Below are positions 1 through 5,366 of a stretch of DNA of 6,873 nucleotides, one piece after another. The notes beneath the pieces were generated by a model. That model had not been told where the DNA came from. It was given only the letters and a program-made list of their open reading frames with translations, and did not search any database. How positions within the stretch are numbered: the first letter of the stretch is position 1; the number at the start of each line of letters is the position of its first letter. The stretch is from RGIG3009 sp045630285. GTDB taxonomy: Bacteria > Bacillota > Clostridia > Oscillospirales > Acutalibacteraceae. The translations under genes and the position numbers were made by a program. The stretch spans positions 1 to 6,873 of the forward strand of contig JAZQSX010000043.1 of assembly GCA_045630285.1 (NCBI GenBank), given 5' to 3'.

Positions 1-81
1 TGACAAATTATTGCGACAAAAGTATCGCAATCGGTTTTTCACCTTTCTCTCATAGTTATAATAATATCCGTAGGTCCTCAT
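1..81 (-). CDS. Unrecognised partial ORF at the edge of the putative element (N-terminus only)
   Basis: An ATG at 81 opens a frame of 27 codons that is still open at the window edge. It has a near-perfect Shine-Dalgarno (AGGAGGG, 88-94) six bases upstream and a sigma-A type promoter before that, so expression signals are strong. The visible protein begins MRTYGYYYNY and continues with several Arg and Lys residues. It is basic and Tyr-rich, with no motif I can assign. It could be a small DNA-binding or excisionase-like protein, a transposase N-terminus or something unrelated; the fragment is too short to choose. It reads in the same direction as cotJABC, so transcription through cotJ would run into it. 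Confidence 0.5.
   Translation of the reverse strand, partial: MRTYGYYYNYERKVKNRLRYFCRNNLS
10..31. repeat. Perfect 7-bp inverted repeat near the element end
   Basis: The arms ATTGCGA (10-16) and TCGCAAT (25-31) are separated by 8 bases. The dyad lies inside the unrecognised reading frame, about 95 bp from the cotJC junction. It could be a recombinase or repressor site, a transposon subterminal hairpin, or chance. It has no T-tract, so it is not an obvious terminator. Confidence 0.4.
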
Positions 82-102
82 ATTAAACCCTCCTTTTTTA
101 CT

Positions 103-131
103 ATTATAACATAAACAATTTTATTCTTCAA
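103..131 (-). promoter_or_regulatory. Sigma-A promoter spanning the cotJC/element junction
   Basis: Reading the minus strand, the -35 is TTGAAG (126-131), the spacer is exactly 17 bases, and the -10 is a consensus TATAAT (103-108) preceded by TGT, giving an extended -10. Transcription would start near base 96, leaving a short leader of about 15 bases with the AGGAGGG site. The -35 is made of codons 63-65 of the interrupted cotJC, and the -10 lies in the AT-rich DNA, so the promoter straddles the junction. Confidence 0.65.
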
Positions 132-318
132 TACCGATATCCGTCAGCAGGCCCTTCAGCTCGTTGTACGGCATGGAATACCGCTGGGTCAGATAGCGCA
201 TCGAAGCCCCCAACTCACCGTCAGGACCGCCATACTGGCTGATGATGATCTGGGCGTATTTCGGGTTGGGATTGGCAATCTTCACCGGATACTGCAACGT
301 TTTTTCATATTGCCACAT
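121..318 (-). CDS. cotJC: CotJC, spore-coat manganese catalase-like protein, 5' part only (interrupted)
   Basis: The 65 residues match the start of the CotJC/manganese catalase family: an LQYPVK segment near residues 8-14, QYGGPDGELGA near 28-38, RYLTQRY near 41-47 and GLLTDIG near 56-62. CotJC is a ferritin-like di-manganese protein of the spore coat and normally has about 190 residues. Glu35 corresponds to the first metal ligand. The family then continues with a TEExAH segment that supplies the next Glu and His ligands; here the frame reads Ile-Glu-Glu and stops (TAA, 121-123). Two thirds of the four-helix bundle are missing, so this fragment cannot be an active catalase. It follows cotJB by 3 bases. 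The sequence after the stop is AT-rich and does not resume CotJC in any frame, so a simple nonsense mutation or frameshift does not explain it. The gene may be permanently broken, or may be restored by excision of an inserted element. Confidence 0.88.
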   Translation of the reverse strand: MWQYEKTLQYPVKIANPNPKYAQIIISQYGGPDGELGASMRYLTQRYSMPYNELKGLLTDIGIEE

Positions 319-321
319 AGC

Positions 322-585
322 TCAGTTATTCCCCCTTCCGCATTCCCACGGCCACGGTCCGTCGATCCAGCTCCAGCATTCCCCTGCTGCGTCCTCGGAC
401 GTCCGCACAAACGGCCCGTACTGTGCCTCATACTCATTGATAAGCTGTCCCCGAGCCTCCATCAGCTCACGGCGCTTGTTCACCGCACACGTCTCGTGAG
501 GGTGCGTGTCGAGATACAACGTCATTTCCCAGATCGCAAAGGAATAGGCACCGATGCGATGCTTCAAGGTCTGTTGGTTATCCAC
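322..585 (-). CDS. cotJB: CotJB, spore coat protein
   Basis: The 87-residue protein shows the CotJB pattern: an early IGAYSFAIWEMTLYLDTHP stretch (about residues 11-29), an ALxxY-type helical middle and the C-terminal WxWIDGPWPWE signature (about 71-81). CotJB belongs to the CotJA/CotJB/CotJC set incorporated into the inner spore coat; its biochemical role is not known. The start is GTG at 585, eight bases inside the end of cotJA, with a G-rich ribosome-binding site (AGGGGGG, about 593-599) seven bases upstream. The overlap suggests translational coupling. The protein is of normal length and looks intact, in contrast to cotJC immediately downstream. Confidence 0.9.
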   Translation of the reverse strand: MDNQQTLKHRIGAYSFAIWEMTLYLDTHPHETCAVNKRRELMEARGQLINEYEAQYGPFVRTSEDAAGECWSWIDGPWPWECGRGNN

Positions 586-853
586 GGTACGTCCCCCCTA
601 CCATCAGCGGTTTATCAAGTTCCGGGAAAATCGTCCCCCGAGTAAACCCGTTTTCCACCTCGTACACCGTGTCCAACTGCTGTTTTGGCACGTACGACAT
701 CGCAACCACCATAGCAGCGCACATCTCCTCTGCGGTGCGTTCCTGCGGCGGTGTGCAGTCACACGGCATCGGCCTCGCCGCACGGGCAGCACACATCGGC
801 GAGGTATATCGCCTCGGCATACTGCCGTAGCGCATACCGGATGCATTACCCAC
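578..853 (-). CDS. cotJA: CotJA, spore coat associated protein
   Basis: The C-terminal half carries the CotJA signature: SYVPKQQLDTVYEVENGF (about residues 53-70) followed by RGTIFPELDKPL (about 72-83). The N-terminal half is a low-complexity region rich in Cys, Pro, Arg and Met, unlike the conserved part and typical of variable CotJA leaders. CotJA is a small coat protein required for CotJC assembly in Bacillus subtilis. The GTG at 853 is preferred because AGGAG (863-867) lies nine bases upstream; an internal ATG at 835 is the alternative. It is the first gene of cotJABC, preceded by a mother-cell-type -10 element and separated from cdaR by a terminator. Confidence 0.88.
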   Translation of the reverse strand: MGNASGMRYGSMPRRYTSPMCAARAARPMPCDCTPPQERTAEEMCAAMVVAMSYVPKQQLDTVYEVENGFTRGTIFPELDKPLMVGGTYRG

Positions 854-906
854 TCTGATTCGCTCCTTTTCATCAATTTTAGGGAGTGTAATACACGCCC
901 TATCCC

Positions 907-914
907 AGTGTATG
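907..914 (-). promoter_or_regulatory. Candidate mother-cell (sigma-E or sigma-K like) -10 element of cotJABC
   Basis: The minus strand reads CATACACT, which fits the sigma-E -10 consensus CATACAnT and shares the CATA core of sigma-K promoters. Transcription would start near 900, about 47 bases before the cotJA start. The matching -35 is weak: a GCACCC sequence lies about 14 bases upstream, at the base of the upstream terminator. In B. subtilis cotJ is transcribed by sigma-E in the mother cell, so the gene context supports the assignment. Confidence 0.5.
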
Positions 915-934
915 CCACCGTCCGAAAAGGGTGC

Positions 935-969
935 AAAAAAGCCCCGCCCGAGTTTCCCGGGCGGGGCTT
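935..969 (-). terminator. Rho-independent terminator of the ruvX-cdaR operon
   Basis: A perfect 12-bp stem pairs 939-950 with 958-969 (GC-rich, CCCCGCCC core) around a 7-base loop. It is followed on the minus strand by six T residues (935-940, partly paired). It lies about 20 bases after the cdaR stop codon. The plus-strand side has no T-tract, so it works for the minus strand only. Confidence 0.92.
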
Positions 970-988
970 GTACATCTTGCGTTTTCGA

Positions 989-2383
989 TTATTCCGTCAC
1001 GTCGACGGTAGTGGGAGCATCCTCCACCTGCAGCTGCAGGCGATAGCCGTCGCTGTCCTCCTCACCGTAGTACACCCACACGTCGGGGTTGTCCTTCACG
1101 GTAATGCGGACATCCGCCTCAGTATACCCCGAGGTGGCATCGGTAAGATCCACCGTCAGCACGAACTGATCCTCACGAATGCCGGTCAATGCACCGTAGG
1201 ATTTGCCACACAGCTCGATGTTCTTGATCAACTGGCGCTGATCACCGAACAGCGACACGACCTTTCCCTTCGGCAAGCCGACAATGGTCAAACGATCGAT
1301 CGTGTCCACCGTGCAGGTGCGCTTTTGCGTGCGGTAATTGCCAATCGCCACGTCGACGATCACCTCGTTACCGCCAAGCGCCTCCACGCCCTCGGGAAGC
1401 GAGAACTGACGGCTGAACCGATTGCCGCTCGGCAGCAGGCGGTCAAAGTCGATCTCACCCAGATCGATCTCATCGCCGACGCTTGCCAGCGCATCCGACT
1501 CACCCACCAAAATCATAGAGGTGATCGGCGTATTTTGGCCCGTCGTACTGAGGAACAGCTGAACCAAACCATCTTCGCTGATACCCGCAGGACGGTTGAC
1601 TACCGTGTAGGTCAGCTTGACCTCCTTCGTAGAACGCACCGGCACGGTCAACAGGATCGACTGGTCGCTGCTCCCCACAATGGTACAGCCCGTCAGATCC
1701 ACCGGCTGATCCGCTTCGTTATACGCCACCAGGCGGGCCTTCAGCTGGGTCGTCTTAGACAGCGTATGCTCACCGTCCAGCACCACACGCAGCTCGTCGA
1801 TCTGCGACGTGATAGCCTGCGGGCCTTCGATCTGCACCCGTCCGTTCTTCACGACGGCGGGATCCAGGGTGATGGATTTTTTCGGCAAATACTGCGTTTT
1901 CTCATCCGACACGGAGACGTTCAGCAGCGCCTTATCCTCGTCGGTAAACACCACGGGATACGTGTCGTTGGTCCACTTTTCGCATTCCACGGTGATCGTG
2001 GCGGGCGAAATGGAATTGATCGTATAGTCGGTATAGCGTCCTGCTTTGGACACGCTGACCGACACGTACGAACGACCGGGACCCTGAATATCCGAGAGGT
2101 CCGGCTTGATCTCCAGGTCTGCGGGGGTCAGGCTGTAAATAACGGAGCGGGTACCCTCCACCGTGATGTTAATGGTGAAGGTGTCCTCGCCGATGACGCG
2201 CAGGTTGTCGTACTCCGCACTGGTATCGGTAAGGTCGAGCTTGACCGTGGCGGTAATGGTGCGCTGCTGGACGTTGCCGGGACCGAAGGAAATGATCGCC
2301 CACACAACGATCGCCAGCACCAGCGAAAAGATGATCATCACACGGTCCTTATGCAGCAAGTCGTTCAACGAGAATTTCTTCAT
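989..2383 (-). CDS. cdaR: CdaR (YbbR-domain) membrane-anchored regulator of diadenylate cyclase
   Basis: The protein of 464 residues has a short cytoplasmic N-terminus, one hydrophobic anchor at about residues 15-33, and an extracytoplasmic region made of repeated YbbR domains, about four by eye (roughly 41-133, 140-247, 250-348 and 350-454). Family hallmarks are seen in the first repeat: VEGTRSVIYSLTP near 75-87 and DLSDIQGPG near 95-103. CdaR binds and modulates CdaA at the membrane, adjusting c-di-AMP output. The ATG at 2383 is chosen because GGAGGTGG lies about nine bases upstream; a GTG at 2395 would sit inside that site. The ATG overlaps the cdaA stop by four bases (ATGA, 2380-2383), so the two are translationally coupled. 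A terminator follows, so cdaR closes the operon; glmM, often the next gene in Firmicutes, is absent. Confidence 0.9.
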   Translation of the reverse strand: MKKFSLNDLLHKDRVMIIFSLVLAIVVWAIISFGPGNVQQRTITATVKLDLTDTSAEYDNLRVIGEDTFTINITVEGTRSVIYSLTPADLEIKPDLSDIQGPGRSYVSVSVSKAGRYTDYTINSISPATITVECEKWTNDTYPVVFTDEDKALLNVSVSDEKTQYLPKKSITLDPAVVKNGRVQIEGPQAITSQIDELRVVLDGEHTLSKTTQLKARLVAYNEADQPVDLTGCTIVGSSDQSILLTVPVRSTKEVKLTYTVVNRPAGISEDGLVQLFLSTTGQNTPITSMILVGESDALASVGDEIDLGEIDFDRLLPSGNRFSRQFSLPEGVEALGGNEVIVDVAIGNYRTQKRTCTVDTIDRLTIVGLPKGKVVSLFGDQRQLIKNIELCGKSYGALTGIREDQFVLTVDLTDATSGYTEADVRITVKDNPDVWVYYGEEDSDGYRLQLQVEDAPTTVDVTE

Positions 2384-3315
2384 TTCTTGAACCACCTCCG
2401 CACAACATTGGTGAGCTTACGCTGTTCCTTCTGCTCATCGGTCAGCACGTTGCTCCAGATAATCTCCTTTTCGAGGTACGCAGCAAGGCTGTCCGCCGTG
2501 TAATCCCGGGTCAGCTCGCCACCCTTGGCGACCGAAATCGTACCCGTCTCCTCCGAAACGACCACGATGAGCGCATCGGAGTTTTCACTCATACCCACAG
2601 CGGCACGGTGACGGGTGCCCAAGCTGCGGCTGAGCGAATCGTCACGGGTCAGCGGCAAAATACAGCCGGCGGCGTAGATACGACCATCACGCAGAATGGT
2701 GGCACCGTCGTGCAACGGTGCTTTATTGAAGAAGATATTGCCGAGCAGTTCGGCAGTAACGTCGGCGTTAAGCTCGGTACCCGAAGCGGCGATCTCACCC
2801 AAACGGGTGTTGCGTTCGATCACGATGAGCGCACCCATACGCTGATGCTTCAGCGACTCGGTAGCACTGCACACCGCCTCGATCGTTTTCTTCCAACGCT
2901 CCACGAACTCACGGCTCTCCGCACCGCTGACGCCCTGCAGACGGAAGCGGGAAAAGCTGGAATGGCCCATTTGCTCCAACGCACGGCGCAGCTCGGGCTG
3001 AAAGATGATCGCCAAGATAATGAGGATATTATCCATGAGCACTTGAAGCAGGTATTTCATGGTCGTCAAACCGAACAGATAGGCAGCGCCGTAGGCAAAG
3101 CCCAGCAGCAGGAAGCCCTTCAGCAGCTGCTCCGCACGAGAATCACGTACCAGTTTGATGATACCGTACACCGCCAACGCCACGATCAAAATATCCAACG
3201 TATCGGTGATGGGGTGATAACTGCGGAAAAACATCAAAATGCTCTCCCACACGTTTTCAAAAAATTCAGCCAGTGCACTCACCTGCTTTCCCAGTGTCCA
3301 AAAAATCCTATACAT
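2380..3315 (-). CDS. cdaA: CdaA, membrane diadenylate cyclase (DisA_N/DAC domain)
   Basis: CdaA condenses two ATP into cyclic di-AMP, a messenger controlling potassium and osmolyte transport and cell-wall homeostasis. Numbered from 3315 (311 residues), three hydrophobic segments lie at about 40-55, 66-84 and 90-105, followed by FQPELRRALE (105-114) and the catalytic DAC domain. That domain has the DGA motif at 203-205 (LHDGATI) and the RHR motif at 235-237 (GTRHRAAVG), both intact, then VSEETGTISVAKGG. The start is uncertain. The ATG at 3315 follows the upstream stop by three bases but has no clear Shine-Dalgarno. A GTG at 3282, or an ATG at 3234 preceded by GGGAG nine bases upstream (284 residues, closer to the usual ~275), are alternatives. 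The gene overlaps cdaR by four bases. Confidence 0.92.
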   Translation of the reverse strand: MYRIFWTLGKQVSALAEFFENVWESILMFFRSYHPITDTLDILIVALAVYGIIKLVRDSRAEQLLKGFLLLGFAYGAAYLFGLTTMKYLLQVLMDNILIILAIIFQPELRRALEQMGHSSFSRFRLQGVSGAESREFVERWKKTIEAVCSATESLKHQRMGALIVIERNTRLGEIAASGTELNADVTAELLGNIFFNKAPLHDGATILRDGRIYAAGCILPLTRDDSLSRSLGTRHRAAVGMSENSDALIVVVSEETGTISVAKGGELTRDYTADSLAAYLEKEIIWSNVLTDEQKEQRKLTNVVRRWFKK

Positions 3316-3318
3316 ATA

Positions 3319-4491
3319 TCATTTTACCATATTTAACGGTGATTGCAAGGGCTTTCTTGCAATTTTACACAAGTTTTTCGCCGTTTCATCCACCTCGGTA
3401 AGCGTGGTGAAGGCAGAGGGACAAAACCGCACTGCTCCCGTGTCCACCGTCCCCAGCATGCGGTGAGCGCTCGGCGCACAGTGCAATCCCGCACGCACGG
3501 CGATCCCCGACGCCGCCAGCAGCTCCGCCACTGTCTCGGAGGGGATCCCCTCCACCGTCAGCGTCACCAACGGCACCGTATACTTCAAATCGGGACGCTC
3601 CGTGTGCAGATGCACGCCCTTCTCCCCTGCCAACGCATCGTACAACCGCCGCATACACGCCGTCTCTTTCACAGCAAGCGCCTCTCTGCCGTGCGATTGT
3701 ACAAACCGCACCCCCGCGTGCAATCCGCAGATCCCCGGCACACCGGGCGTACCGCTTTCCAATCGGTCGGGTAGTTCTGTCGGCTGTTCGGCCGAGAGCG
3801 ACAAACTGCCTGTGCCACCTTCCATTATCGTTGAAAGCTCTCTGTCCCCCCGACAAATCAGCACTCCCGTTCCCATAGGGCCGTACAGCGCCTTATGCCC
3901 CGGCAGACACAAAAAATCAATGTTGTCACGCACCATATCGATCGGCAAGATCCCGGCACTTTGTGCGGCATCTACCGCAAACGGCAGCGACAGCCGATGC
4001 GCCAGCGCACCAATCTCACGAATCGGCAGCCGCCAGCCGCCGACGTTGGAGGCGTGGGAGCACAAGATCAATCGGGTGTCGGGGCGCACGGCACAGCGAA
4101 AGCTCTCCACCGTGCTGTGAATATCGTCAGGATGCACCGTCGCCTCGGTAAAGGTCACGCCATGTGCTTCCAGCGCCGTCAGCGGACGGATCACCGCATT
4201 GTGCTCACAGGAGGAGATCACGGCGTGTCCCCCGTTTGCAAGCAGGCCCTTGATAACGAAATTCAGCGCCATAGTGCAGTTGGCGGTAAAGATCACGCCC
4301 GATGCGTCCTCTGCGCCAAAAAACTCTGCCACCGCCTCACGGCAGGCGTACACCTGAGCAGCAGTAGCCATAGCCATCGGGTATCCGCCCCGCCCGGGAT
4401 TGGCGCCGTAAAGCAAAAACGCCTCCTCCACCGCCCGCCGCACAGACGGCGGCTTGGGGTAGGTGGTGGCGGCGTTATCCAGATAGATCAC
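3319..4491 (-). CDS. Cysteine desulfurase family protein (class-V aminotransferase, PLP enzyme)
   Basis: The 390-residue protein begins IYLDNAATTYPKP, typical of the NifS/SufS fold. His97 (SCEHNAV) would stack on the pyridoxal ring; Asp174 and Gln177 (VDAAQSAG) would contact it. Lys200 in LPGHKALYGP is the Schiff-base lysine, and Cys338 in RAGLHCAPSAH is the likely sulfur-accepting cysteine. The RAGLHCAP context and length match the branch found next to DUF3343 in Clostridia rather than IscS. It probably removes sulfur (or selenium) from cysteine (or selenocysteine) to form alanine and an enzyme persulfide (selenide). The partner is not proven. The start is GTG at 4491, preceded by a GGGGGTG site and overlapping the DUF3343 stop by four bases, so the two proteins are probably made together. 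No SufU or Fe-S scaffold gene is adjacent, which argues against a simple SUF role. Confidence 0.88.
   Translation of the reverse strand: MIYLDNAATTYPKPPSVRRAVEEAFLLYGANPGRGGYPMAMATAAQVYACREAVAEFFGAEDASGVIFTANCTMALNFVIKGLLANGGHAVISSCEHNAVIRPLTALEAHGVTFTEATVHPDDIHSTVESFRCAVRPDTRLILCSHASNVGGWRLPIREIGALAHRLSLPFAVDAAQSAGILPIDMVRDNIDFLCLPGHKALYGPMGTGVLICRGDRELSTIMEGGTGSLSLSAEQPTELPDRLESGTPGVPGICGLHAGVRFVQSHGREALAVKETACMRRLYDALAGEKGVHLHTERPDLKYTVPLVTLTVEGIPSETVAELLAASGIAVRAGLHCAPSAHRMLGTVDTGAVRFCPSAFTTLTEVDETAKNLCKIARKPLQSPLNMVK
3321..3348 (-). promoter_or_regulatory. Candidate internal promoter for cdaA-cdaR
   Basis: On the minus strand, TTGCAA (-35, 3343-3348) and TAAAAT (-10, 3321-3326) are 16 bases apart, with TGG just before the -10 giving an extended -10. 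The start point would fall near 3314, at or after the first cdaA ATG. A transcript from here would therefore need one of the downstream cdaA starts. The site lies in the last codons of the upstream aminotransferase gene, so a chance match is possible. Confidence 0.4.
3342..3363. repeat. 8-bp inverted repeat over the cdaA -35 region
   Basis: ATTGCAAG (3342-3349) and CTTGCAAT (3356-3363) are perfect inverted arms around a 6-base loop. They lie in the 3' end of the aminotransferase gene and cover the candidate -35 of the internal cdaA promoter. No T-tract follows on the minus strand, so it is not a normal terminator. It could be an operator or an mRNA hairpin between the coding regions. Confidence 0.4.
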
Positions 4492-4715
4492 AGCGGCACA
4501 CCCCCATCGGTCACACGCAGCACACGGATCCCCGCACGGCGAAGCTCCTCGGCGGGTGACCCGTCACCGTGTACGTGAAGGCTGTAGCCGCAGCCTTCCT
4601 CCTCCGACGGGTGGGCAGTACGCTTCAAATATACCGTATATCCACGGCTCTCCAACACACGCTTTCCACGCATGGCGTTGGTCACCGAGCTGACACGAAT
4701 CGTTGTCCATTTCAT
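4488..4715 (-). CDS. DUF3343 protein, putative sulfur/selenium carrier
   Basis: This 75-residue protein has the DUF3343 layout: a beta-alpha start (TTIRVSSVTNAMRGKRVLES), a GCGYSLHV segment with a single cysteine (Cys42), and an EELRRAGIRVLRV helix-strand near 56-68. The family is described as putative Se/S-carrier-like because members are fused or adjacent to cysteine desulfurases and selenium genes. Cys42 is the likely carrier residue by family analogy; this has not been shown. The ATG at 4715 is preferred because AGGTGA lies five bases upstream; a GTG at 4724 would overlap that site. The stop codon overlaps the start of the aminotransferase (4488-4491), a coupling that supports a donor-acceptor pair. 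It lies 43 bases after ruvX. Confidence 0.82.
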   Translation of the reverse strand: MKWTTIRVSSVTNAMRGKRVLESRGYTVYLKRTAHPSEEEGCGYSLHVHGDGSPAEELRRAGIRVLRVTDGGVPL

Positions 4716-4736
4716 TGGTCTCACCTCATGACCAAT
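4714..4736 (-). promoter_or_regulatory. Hairpin framing the DUF3343 ribosome-binding site
   Basis: Perfect 7-bp arms ATTGGTC (4714-4720 on plus) and GACCAAT (4730-4736) flank a 9-base loop. In the minus-strand mRNA the loop displays the AGGTGA Shine-Dalgarno, and the stem pairs the A and T of the ATG start. Such a structure could tune translation of the DUF3343/desulfurase pair. The symmetry is seen; a regulatory role is inference. Confidence 0.45.
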
Positions 4737-4758
4737 ATATGCCGGACAACGGCACGTG

Positions 4759-5169
4759 TCACCGACGGCTGTCCAAATACTCCTGCAAAATAATGGTAGC
4801 AGACACGGTATCCACGATCGCCTTGCGCTTTTTCCCTCGCACGTTGGTCTCGTTCAGGAATCCGATAGCGGACACGGTGGTCAACCGCTCATCCCACAGA
4901 TCAACCGGCAAGCCCGTGCGCTCCTTCAGCGCTTCGGCAAAGGCTTCGGCACGCTGGGCACTCTCACCTCGACTGCCGTCCATGTTGCGGGGATGTCCCA
5001 CAACGATCGCCTTGACGTTTTCACGGCGAACGACCTGTGCCACCTCATCCAGCAGCTTTTCCGTATCGGGCTGAGCCACCGTGCCGACGGGAGACGCCAG
5101 CATCTCCAGCTCGTCGCATACGGCAAGTCCCGTCCGTGCAAGTCCCAGATCCACCGCCAAGATTCTCAT
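4759..5169 (-). CDS. ruvX: RuvX/YqgF, RNase H-fold nuclease (putative Holliday junction resolvase)
   Basis: The 136-residue protein has the YqgF fold signatures: RILAVDLGLARTGLAV at residues 2-17 with the first catalytic Asp (Asp6), IVVGHPRNMDGS near 57-68, DLWDERLTTVSA near 91-102 with acidic Glu/Asp, and VDTVSATIILQEYL near the C-terminus supplying the last Asp. The family has been linked to 5' maturation of 16S rRNA as well as Holliday junction resolution; I do not choose between them. The ATG at 5169 gives the typical start (MRIL) with AGGGTGG upstream; a GTG at 5181 with GGAG upstream is the alternative and adds four residues. It is the first gene of the operon and has a clear promoter. 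Confidence 0.9.
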   Translation of the reverse strand: MRILAVDLGLARTGLAVCDELEMLASPVGTVAQPDTEKLLDEVAQVVRRENVKAIVVGHPRNMDGSRGESAQRAEAFAEALKERTGLPVDLWDERLTTVSAIGFLNETNVRGKKRKAIVDTVSATIILQEYLDSRR

Positions 5170-5202
5170 ATTCTTAGCCACCCTTCACGCTTTCTCCGCT
5201 TC

Positions 5203-5231
5203 ATTGTATCACACCCATCCCCGTTTGGCAA
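5203..5231 (-). promoter_or_regulatory. Sigma-A promoter of the ruvX-cdaR operon
   Basis: On the minus strand TTGCCA (-35, 5226-5231) is 17 bases from TACAAT (-10, 5203-5208). TGA just upstream of the -10 gives the extended form. Transcription would begin near 5196, leaving a leader of about 27 bases. It is divergent from gdhA, with about 105 bases between the two -35 boxes. Confidence 0.75.
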
Positions 5232-5337
5232 TCTCTTTCGTATTTCGCAAGTTTGCGGCAAAAACCTTTCACATTTCTCGAAAAATCCCCAAAAAGGCGT
5301 TGCAAAGCCATTTATTTGAATTTTTTTAGCAAATCTC

Positions 5338-5366
5338 TTGCAATCCGCACAGCGCCTTGCTATAAT
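5338..5366 (+). promoter_or_regulatory. Sigma-A promoter of gdhA
   Basis: TTGCAA (-35, 5338-5343) and a consensus TATAAT (-10, 5361-5366) are separated by 17 bases. TGC before the -10 makes it an extended -10 promoter. Transcription would start near 5373, giving a leader of about 34 bases that ends in AAGGAG (5393-5398), eight bases from the ATG. Confidence 0.85.

Larger units (their letters stand above)
1..125. mobile_element. Right-hand end of a putative inserted element interrupting cotJC
   Basis: This stretch has about 30% GC (36 of 120 bases), against about 53% in the cotJC fragment beside it. No translation of it continues the CotJC protein, which ends abruptly at residue 65 where the family has roughly 125 more residues. 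The DNA holds an inward-facing promoter, a ribosome-binding site and an open reading frame, as expected for the edge of an integrated element such as a prophage, an integrative element or an insertion sequence. The exact crossover cannot be fixed from one end: protein similarity is certain to Gly62 (near base 133) and possible to Glu65 (base 124). No recombinase or transposase is visible, so the element type is unknown. That foreign DNA begins here is inference from the abrupt loss of homology and the composition change. Confidence 0.6.

Noticed and set aside
1..123. Simple frameshift or nonsense mutation as the cause of the short CotJC
   Set aside because: No frame downstream of the TAA restores the family's AH-M helix sequence, and composition shifts abruptly. 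This favours a junction with other DNA over a point change.
554..2503. A 649-codon open frame on the plus strand
   Set aside because: It lies antisense to cdaR, cotJA and the end of cdaA, crosses the cdaR terminator, and its product is His/Arg-rich with no recognisable domain. It is a GC-rich antisense shadow.
2608..3336. A 242-codon plus-strand frame opposite cdaA
   Set aside because: Antisense shadow of a gene with intact catalytic motifs; the product is Gln/His-rich and unrecognised.
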